This document shows positions 56,345-64,000 of a DNA stretch of 64,000 nt, piece after piece; positions within the stretch are counted from its first letter, which is position 1; every line of letters starts with the position of its first letter. The DNA is taken from assembly GCA_037043015.1 (NCBI GenBank), contig CM073321.1:3415001-3479000 (forward strand), given 5' to 3'. The position numbers and the translations under genes are program-made. Source of the stretch: Bryum argenteum (lineage: Eukaryota; Streptophyta; Bryopsida; Bryales; Bryaceae). The notes beneath the pieces are model-generated. The model had not been told where the DNA came from. It made no database searches and saw only the letters and a list, made by a program, of their open reading frames with translations.

Positions 56345-56945
56345 TAGCAGTTACCTCCTCCTCTAAATTCCGAGCTCTGCTGTCCTTTTCATTTTCAAAA
56401 TCACTAAAGTCCTTCTCTCGCTCCTCGTCATTAGGGCTATCATAACCATCCTTCTCATCATTGCCAACGCTTTGAGCTTCATCCCCATCATCTCTCTAAG
56501 TTCTACCTGCATCATCATAGATTTCAAACAAATATTTCAATTACCATAAACTACACAGTCACTTTCCTTTGTCCAAACTTTTAGTTACTAATGTACCTGT
56601 CTTTCGGAATCAACCGCAACACCATCACCTCTAATGTAATAACTCAGAGACTCGCTCGATATTGAGGTCCTTCTTCCATGCTCTAGCTCTTCAACTATGC
56701 TCTTCCACACCGATAGTCCTTCAGATTTCTCCGTCTCTGCGATTTCGACCACCGTGTCAAGATTGATAGAGCGTATCTTCACACTTCGACGAAAATGTGG
56801 CCCGATCTCTTCCTCATCGCTGTCGATATCAGCAGGGCTACGCTCGTCTCCACTAGACCAAGAAACTGCCCCTTTACGCAAAGCGCTTCGCTTCAGCGCT
56901 TTGGTATTACTAAACCTTGTCCCACCCCTCTTTTTCTTTCTTTAA
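56345..56945 (-). pseudogene. MULE copy 2 accessory acidic protein, divergent gene
   Basis: ATG near 56,945 followed by a TAA at the third codon. Then come KKKRGGTRFSNTKALKRSAL, RKGAVSWSSGDERSPADIDS, VKIRSINLDTVVEIAETEKS and an intron. A second acidic exon at about 56,345-56,510 follows (SPNDEEREKDFSDFENEKDS). It is homologous to 39,364-40,154 and has the same divergent position relative to the transposase gene. Confidence 0.55.
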
Positions 56946-57253
56946 GGCATACTCTCATTCGATCTCTCAGTTCCGTGGCACACAACATCCATGACCTGAG
57001 GTCGTTGTAGAATCAGACACTACTGCAATGGACTCAACTCCTGAATCTCCAAAAACACAACAGACAATGAAAGGGTCGATATCGTCGTCCTCCATCTATT
57101 TGAACACTTTCGACTACCATGCGAGGGACCTAGTGTCTATATTTGATCATTAGTTATAGCGACTACAATGACGGCTCGCAGAGCGCCATATATGACAATA
57201 TCTGACAAATGATGCTTATCCGAATTTTATATACATCCAGCTACTCTGACAAA

Positions 57254-57265
57254 GACGGCCGCCGT
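57254..57265. promoter_or_regulatory. Conserved word between the divergent MULE genes, copy 2
   Basis: GACGGCCGCCGT followed by CACTTTTTC, the counterpart of 40,457-40,468. Confidence 0.4.
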
Positions 57266-57536
57266 CACTTTTTCGAAATTAAAGACTGCACAATTTAATG
57301 ATCCTGTTTAATCTTGCCCATTCACTGACATGATCTTATTTCATGAAACTAACCAACTAGGTAATTTAATACACTTCATGTACCAGTCAATTATTACTTA
57401 CTAAAACTACCGTCATAATTTACCAAATCGAGACTCCTACTAGCTTCTTCTTTCCATTATAAATTCCTTCAAACATATAATTTCAGTTTCTATCACCTTC
57501 ACACAACACATCCCCTGTCGCTGGCGTCCAAGCACA

Positions 57537-60500
57537 ATGGCTTCCATTCTGAACGTCATAGAGATTAGTTCGCCCGCTCCTACACGCATTCCACTTGGGC
57601 CAGATGGTGAAGCTGTTGTCACTTCCCAATGGCTTGCACTTTGATTTGAATACGATGAGTCTTCCTTATGGTTAGAATGCGAGGCACTAGACCTCGCTTC
57701 TCTTCTTGTTCAGTACTCCGTGTTGGAAGCACCTCTGCTTCATGATAACAACAGCAGTAGTTAGAAGCTTTCATCGGGCAATTACCGCCTCTATTGAATT
57801 ACGGAGTCCGTCATGAATGCAAGTACTGTTCTCTTAACTCCTCGTACTTCTTCTAATATCTCAAATGCAGCTCCACTCTTTGCTCGTGTCAAAATCAAAC
57901 GAGGCCGTCGCGTTAGTATAGATTTGTCAGATTCCTCTAGCGACAAAAAAACAACTCCTGTTCAAACCTGTCGCCCTCCGTCAAAACTCCCTTCACCGAG
58001 TGTTGTTTCGATTCCCTCTCTTGAGTTAAGTCTTTCACCCATTACATCGTCACAGGCTAGGAAATCTAAAAAAATTCTACCTTCTCTTCTGAAACTCAGT
58101 TCCATGTCAGATCGCAAAACTATCTTGAAGAAAATCAACTTTGAAACCATCCGTACTATCTGTACCCCATCACTTCCTCCGTCTTTCAATGAAGATGTTC
58201 TATACATCCTACCTACCGTCACTCCCTCATTTGTTCATAGGAATGCCAAGTCTATGGAAGGAATGGACAAGCGCTTTGATGGCCATGTGTGGACAAGGAC
58301 GATGACCACAAACATCACCAACACCCTTGGCTTATCCTTTTGCTATTCAAGTTGTGTGGGTCATTTGTACTGCCACAATCAAAATTGCGATTTCTTGGAA
58401 CAACCGGATCGGACGTCAAGAGTAAACCAGGTGGAGTTCAAAGGCATCACCAAAGATCCTTTTCCAGTTGGCGAAGTACATCCACCTTTCTCCACCATCG
58501 TCTGTAAGATTTGCCAAGAACCTCCACTGTGTGTTGCTCCATGCTCCGCAAGAATCTTCTATGTCTTCGGGAATAATGATCAAGAGCGTGCTTGTATTCA
58601 TCTCGGTACCCACAAACATCCTGTCAAGGTCGGAGTGTATAGATGCACAAAGAAGAAGATAGATGAGTTACTAGGAGAGCATGTCGACCAAAATCCCCAA
58701 ACAACAGTTTCCAAAATCGTCATAGAAACTAGCAAAGATCTGTTAGGAAATATCCTACACTGTGATGAAGGTGATCCTATAACCTCGCAGCTATCACTCC
58801 ATGAGTAAGAGCCAGTTTCTGAACAATGTAGAGAGTTCAACTCTCTTGCCATACGGCACTGTGTCTACACCTTCATATATTTGCGCAATTATGGAGTTTT
58901 GGATGGGATCACCAAGCTCAGAGGGCTTAGCAACTGGGCCTTCCTACAACGAAACATGTTCCCCGCCCAAGGAGACGACTCCGACAAAGTCTTCATTTTC
59001 AAGATATCAGAGGTCGGCCCTGCTAGCGGTGTTGACCTTGTCCGCCGAATGCAACCTGGCGGCAACCTCTCCCACGCTTGGATGATGTTCGACCACGTCA
59101 AACAAGTCAAAAATTGGACCACGATGGCGTGCCACGTGTACAACTCCCGATACCAACGCATTCTAACTATTGCGTGTTGTGATTTCCAGTCCGAGGATAG
59201 AGAAGCACAAATCGTCTTTTGGAAGAACCTAAACCATGTTATGGCTAGGCACGGAGTACCAAAGCCCGAGTTCCAAGGATTTATGAATGACAATGTTCAA
59301 GCCAATTGGAATGTTGTGCGCATCATTTATAGGTCGAGGAACCCTACAGTCTCTATAGAAGGCCGTGAACAAACGTGTTACTTCCATTGGACGCAATCCC
59401 TGGAGAAACACACCAAACAACACATCGTTCACGAACTACAAAATCAACACAAGGTTCTTTGTAAGCAGTACAAAGACGCCGGCACCATAGAAGAGGCTGA
59501 GACTCACTTTTGGGCCATCAGAGCGTGGTGGTTGTCATCAAACGCCACTTCCAAAAGTGGGCTCCAACACCTAGGCCATTAACTTGCCGACTAGCATTTC
59601 CGTTACAGACAATGGGGTGAAATTATGGAATTAGTGAGTTTCCTTACCTATACTTTTTATTACTTATTTTATGATTTGGTAATTTCTGATTTTCATTATA
59701 TATGTAAATGTTCCTGTTTCTTTTTTTTTATTTCAAAAACTACAATTTTGAAAGAAACAATTTATAAGATAGAAGTCTTCTGCCGCACATGTATCCACCG
59801 TAGATTCAAGAAAAACAAAAAGTTTCAATCACATATTAAACTGTAATGGGGAAATGCAATGTAGGAAAAAAAATACTCTCTTGAAGAGTTAGCGGAGATG
59901 TCGTTCTGTAATCTTGCTGAGACGGTACACAACAAATGGTTACAATGGTCTGGCAATAAGCATTATAAGAAAACCATCGAATTTTGGATGTCTTAAATAA
60001 GACATCTAAAGTCAATTAGACGTCTTAAAAATGACTTTTAGACTAAAAGTTGAGTTAGTGTCTAAGAAGACATCAAGCAGACTTTTGAAATACACGAAGA
60101 TGTCTTAAAAAATATGACGTGTCAAGGTAAACTTGGAAGGGTAAGAAGTGCGTCACGTGGAGGACACATTAGCGCCATGGAGACGGGCAGTGTCACATGG
60201 CGATGAATTTCATCCTGATGTGAAATTTTCCGTGATCAATCGAAACGTGACGTGGCGGCGCCAAAATCCAACGTGGACGCGGAAAAATTTGACGTGGCAC
60301 CCGGGAATCTGACGTGGCATGCCATGTCAGTATAGTTTTGACTGCTTTTAAGGGGGGGGACCTTTACGTCGCGGCTGTAGACGATTATCTTCGCGATTTT
60401 CTCCAAGTAGTGGCTTATCATCAATTCAACAAGGGTGGCGAAGGTGGTTGTGGCCCATCTATAGAGGAACTCCAACTTCGCGCCTCCCGACGCAAAGCTC

Positions 60501-61734
60501 TTTGCACCGCCCAACGCAAAGCAAATCGAACATGGGATCTATCAGATATCAACAAGGTTGTACTAAATTTCCTTGAAGCTGAGGTTTTTTGTACTAGTGA
60601 CGAACACTTCGAGGGAGTTGAGGTCTCTGGTACAAAGAAACGGAAGGCAAATGTTTCAGTTGGAGCGGAAGAAGTAACACATCGACTTGACACTATGAGC
60701 TTCTCACGTCCACAAATTGAGAGAAGGCTTATCTGAGCTTGTGCTATGAGTTTGGGTTCTATCCACAAGGAAGACAAAGTTCAAGAATGCCCTCTAAAAC
60801 TATCTACTTCTCCGGGACCGAGTATCCAACGCGTGACCGCGGTTCAAGAGACTAAAGTGAACGAGAGGTTGTGGCACATTTTCTTGACTGAAGGAGACAT
60901 CTTCCAACTGAAGGCTTGTTGGGCAAATACGGCAGTGACTAAGAAGAAATGTGAATCACGCATAGTCCGAAACGAGAAGGCTACTCCGGCTCCTACTTAC
61001 ACTGGATTATGGCAGCCTCCTTAGTGCAGCCGCAAAGTCGAAGAACAATTCTTTTTTCGTGCAGACGATATTGAGAGGTGTGCAAAGGGTACTCGTCGGA
61101 GATGGGTTGAGCAGTTCTCTCCGACCCAAGATCCACCACCTATTCCTTCAGCATGGCCTGTGAAAATAGGGACAAATTTGACACGTAGCGAAATCGAGGC
61201 GTCAGAGAATGCAAGATTCCAACTCCCACAAAACAAGCGCCTTTCCATAATCTGCACATTCAATAACATTGTCCCTCCACGAGACTTGTTATACATCCCG
61301 GTGCCGGACAATGCGAACGTTTTCCCAAAATCAAGAAAATTTAAGAACCTTCGTCGAGTCACTTCTCCAACACCAAAGTTGATGAAGGGAGTCGATTCGG
61401 CTCGGGCTTTGCAAGCCAGCATACTCAAGGTGACCATGATACCTCAGCCTGGTTTTGGTTGTATTGTCGATTTGGAGTCGGATTCGGGGGGGTCAGTTTA
61501 TAAAGTTCAATAAGTGCATCGCCTAATTGTACTTGCCCAGTGATGAAGGACACAATTGCTAAGTTGGATAGAAAAGGATGTCCATATAGACCCTGTAAGC
61601 ACCTTTACTATGTCTTTGTTAAGGTTTGTAATTTTGATGCCAATAGCAACCTTTTTATCCACGCGTTTACCTTCATTTACAATGAGGTGAAAAGGATTCT
61701 AGAGTGTGGAGTGCTAGACCATGCAAGAGAGTAG
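57537..61734 (+). pseudogene. MULE-type transposase with SWIM finger, copy 2
   Basis: ATG at 57,537 (MASILNVIEISSPAPTRIPL). In-frame stops lie at 57,642, 57,762, 57,795 and 58,806. The frame then gives GITKLRGLSNWAFLQRNMFP, AWMMFDHVKQ, FQGFMNDNVQANWNVVRIIY and CYFHWTQSLEKH. The intron seen in copy 1 is conserved (ATTA|GTGAGT near 59,635; acceptor AATGTAG near 59,866). After a 380-bp insertion the coding continues KGGDLYVAAVDDYLRDFLQV, SGTKKRKANVSVGAEEVTHR, PTYTGLWQPP, KIGTNLTRSEIEASENARFQ and the SWIM finger CTCPVMKDTIAK, RPCKHLYYVFVK, to 61,734. It keeps about 140 Ser/Lys-rich residues (57,813-58,255) absent from copy 1. Confidence 0.75.
59976..60352. mobile_element. Small insertion inside the copy 2 transposase gene
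   Basis: About 380 bp of non-coding DNA separate ...WSGNK from GGDLYVAAVDD, which read as one sentence without it; TAAG occurs at both edges. It contains GATGTCTTAAATAAGACATC, a perfect hairpin, and four copies of GACGTGG (60,248-60,320). Probably a small non-autonomous element; no clear terminal repeats were found. Confidence 0.45.
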
Positions 61735-62525
61735 TAGACACGCTACACATACTCTATATGTTATACTATAATATTGTGTCTTTCCTATCTTATGTACAAT
61801 AATTTCACAATTTAGTGAAAATCAATATATATAATGTTCCAAAATCTTTGTTCCTATTTAATAGATTTTATGCTTGTAAGTAGTTATCATGCACAGGTAA
61901 TCTTATCGTTTGAGGTTAGGAATGTCTCTATATGCATCTCAAGCATGCATAATTGTAAAATTATGTCTCCCAATTCCACAGATTTAGGAACCAGAATCCA
62001 CGGTAGTAAGTCCAGAATAATCAAATATTCCCAGGAATATTTTTTCAAAAAATCAAAAAAATTAGATTTTCAAAATTTTCTTACTAAAAGTACGCAGTTC
62101 ACCGCTCTAAAATCAAAAATTGTGCCCTCACCGCTCTACGCTCTACGCTCTATGCTCACACCCTGGCTACGTCCATTAAGAACTGTCGTGCAGATTCTTA
62201 AATTCATAATTTCGTAATATACCGAACTTTAGGGGTTAACAAACTTTGGTCACTCGCGGAAAGAAATTTCATGGGGCCAAGCTGTATAGTGCACCCTTCT
62301 AATGCATGACTGTGTTGACTGTCGTCACACTTCAGACATCGTAATGTACAAATTTGTTAACTACTGTAAAAATTAATGCTTTGTAATGTAAAATTATAAT
62401 GTTTGTAAACAGTGTGTTAACCGTCGTCACAAAGAACGTAACAGAAAAAAACTTCAATTCGCGAAGTTATTTTCAAGTGACATTTGTTTTTACACATTTC
62501 AAGATAATTACATTGGAGGTATTTT
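61735..62525. other. No gene seen; transposon terminus at 62,128-62,170
   Basis: AT-rich. GCTCTACGCTCTACGCTCTA ending in CACCCTG at 62,128-62,170 is the same terminus type as at 44,728. TTTAGGGGTTA at 62,230 resembles a lone MITE end. Confidence 0.4.
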
Positions 62526-63490
62526 AATGTGCTGCAGGACTTGCTCATCACGCATACACTGGGCGTCATGCATTCTGAAAAATACTTATGTGAAAACATA
62601 ATAAAGACTTTAGACAAACACATCGTACAGATGGTCGACTATTCATGCCCTATGTACTCATGCATCGTATATTCTCAGTCTCCGATCAAAGACGGACATG
62701 CTTGGCGTAATAGGATTAACGAAGGTGCCACAACATTATGCTTGAGCAATTTACAAAAGGATTTTTGCAGGTAGACTGAGGTTTCTTAAATCCCACGACT
62801 TTCACGTCCTCATGCAGCAGGTATTGTAAACTTACTTATACCTTGCGCTACTTTGTTGTTAGATGTACTAAGTTCCATGTAAACTGCAAACTAATCATAA
62901 TTCAATTGCATGTGCAATTACTACCTGTGTCACTACGGAATGCCGACATGAATGAAGATGTCCGAACTTGTATTATGAGGGTCACCAGGGTATTTAGACG
63001 CTTGTGCACGCGCACAATTCATGCGTCTAAGGAACAAGAGTATGTCGAGGACGCTTTGGAGGAGCTTTGTATGATTGAGCGCGAGTTCCCTCCAGGATCG
63101 CAAGTGATAATGACGCACCTTTTTGTGCATCTCATGGAGGAGCTCTTCCTATGCGGCCCAATTCAAAGCCGGAGGGTGTACCCAATGGAGCGATATATGA
63201 AGACCCTTAAGGATTATGTGCGTTCCTACGCTAGGCCAGGAGGTTGCATGGCCGAGGCATATTTTGTGGAAGAAACACTTGGATTCTGTTCAGAGTATAT
63301 GGAACGTTTTGGCGCGACGTCGCGAAGAGTGAGGGATTCATATGAAGATCAGGCAATGCACGATGAAATGGTAGAGGGCAAGGGAATAAGGCAACACATG
63401 TCTCGCACTCTACGTGATTGGATTCACAATTTCGTAGTCACAAATGCTCCCACGTTACAGCACTACAGAAGGTGCCAAGTTCTGTCGTGA
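62526..63490 (+). pseudogene. CACTA (En/Spm) transposase, TNP2/DUF4218 part
   Basis: LLITHTLGVMHSEKYLCENI corresponds to the GVMH-EKN block of TNP2-type transposases. RLRFLKSHDFHVLMQQ, with a donor at 62,820, corresponds to the start of DUF4218. The frame 62,843-63,490 gives LLPVSLRNADMNEDVRTCIM, ALEELCMIEREFPPGSQVIM, LFVHLMEELFLCGPIQSRRV, YPMERYMKTLKDYVRSYARP and GCMAEAYFVEETLGFCSEYM, the DUF4218 core. The acceptor before LLPV reads CAA instead of CAG, and the N-terminal catalytic part is missing, so this is a truncated copy. CACTA transposases move elements with CACTA-type ends; no ends were seen. Confidence 0.75.
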
Positions 63491-64000
63491 AACCCGCTCT
63501 TGAATTTGTAACGTTCGTAAATATAATTTTACGTCATTGAGAACATTAGGTAACATAAACGTCAACAAAATTGACGTTAGCATGCGTTACAACGCGTTAA
63601 AACGCATAACAACGTGTCACTCAATACACTGTTCCTATCTTCTCTTATGCTACAACTCGTTGACTACTATTTTTTGATTTTATACACCACTAATGCTAAA
63701 TGCACACTCCAGGGCTTCCAAGGTGGAGCAGAAGGTAAGGACCACACTACGCCGTGCAAGAAATTGCGGAAGACCTAGGCGTAGGCGACAAAAGCCCTCT
63801 GACATGCCGACGGAGTTAAGGGCTTTGGAGCCATTTCCGATTGGCTGACAGCCGCGGTCGACAGCGACCGTGCAGATGGCTCTCGGAGCATTGACTAAAC
63901 AACAATGCAGAGGCAAAGACGGAGGAGTACGTGGGCCATGTTGAAGAAATACTCAAATTAGACTACAGGCGCACGTGCGTCGTAGTCCTTGTCTGTTCAT
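63491..64000. other. No gene seen with confidence
   Basis: Could hold the 3' part of the CACTA gene. The plus strand from 63,715 reads a basic stretch (KVRTTLRRARNCGRPRRRRQ) before a stop at about 63,850, but nothing recognisable. Confidence 0.3.

Noticed and set aside
59625..59846. Plus-strand 73-codon frame between MULE exons
   Set aside because: It lies in the intron shared with copy 1 and reads as hydrophobic AT-rich noise.

Overview
The window looks like repeat-rich nuclear DNA of a land plant. Exons are separated by GT-AG introns, and relics of plant-type genes are visible: a GRV2/RME-8 DnaJ protein and an ATRX-type ADD finger. Transposon families common in plant genomes (MULE, CACTA, hAT, solo LTR, MITEs) fill most of the space. 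A bryophyte or other seedless plant is my guess from the style of the transposon proteins; the sequence does not prove it. No rRNA, tRNA or bacterial operon was seen, and nearly every gene carries stops or frameshifts.

Layout. 1-3.2 kb: a broken gene at the left edge, GC-rich repeats and a decayed MITE. 3.2-8.4 kb (minus): unit A, a multi-exon gene with a ParB-like N-terminus and a DNA-methylase-like C-terminus, with a 927-bp MITE in one intron. 8.4-30.7 kb: a small GRV2-like gene relic (minus), split inside one intron by a 20,132-bp DNA transposon (10,043-30,174). The transposon has perfect 28-bp terminal inverted repeats and a CAAG target duplication. It carries unit B (a second ParB/methylase-like gene), an FCP1/NIF-phosphatase-like gene, another ORF, an AT-rich 5.4-kb desert, and a DUF7869-type transposase gene near its right end. 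It is also filled with arrays of one 21-nt palindrome (arms TTTAGCTCGA), set at 35-, 53- and 79-nt periods.

30.7-38 kb: gene-like exons on the minus strand (a membrane-anchored coiled-coil protein, a protein with 54-residue repeats, and a gene split at a splice donor by a 1,291-bp solo LTR). 39.3-43.9 kb and 56.3-61.7 kb: two decayed copies of one MULE-type element. Each has a SWIM-finger transposase gene on the plus strand and a divergent acidic accessory gene on the minus strand. 44.2-49.3 kb (plus): a MITE derivative, then unit C, a third ParB/methylase-like gene that shares intron positions with unit A. 50.1-50.6 kb: a two-exon ADD-finger mini-gene between direct repeats. 51.3-54.4 kb: a 3,065-bp non-autonomous hAT element with a perfect 8-bp target duplication. 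62.5-64 kb: part of a CACTA transposase (DUF4218).

The main results are the cargo-bearing 20-kb transposon with its palindrome arrays, and the threefold occurrence of a ParB-methylase-like gene family, once inside that transposon. Together they suggest a eukaryotic mobile element that carries a DNA-binding or DNA-modifying cargo protein. That functional reading is inference.
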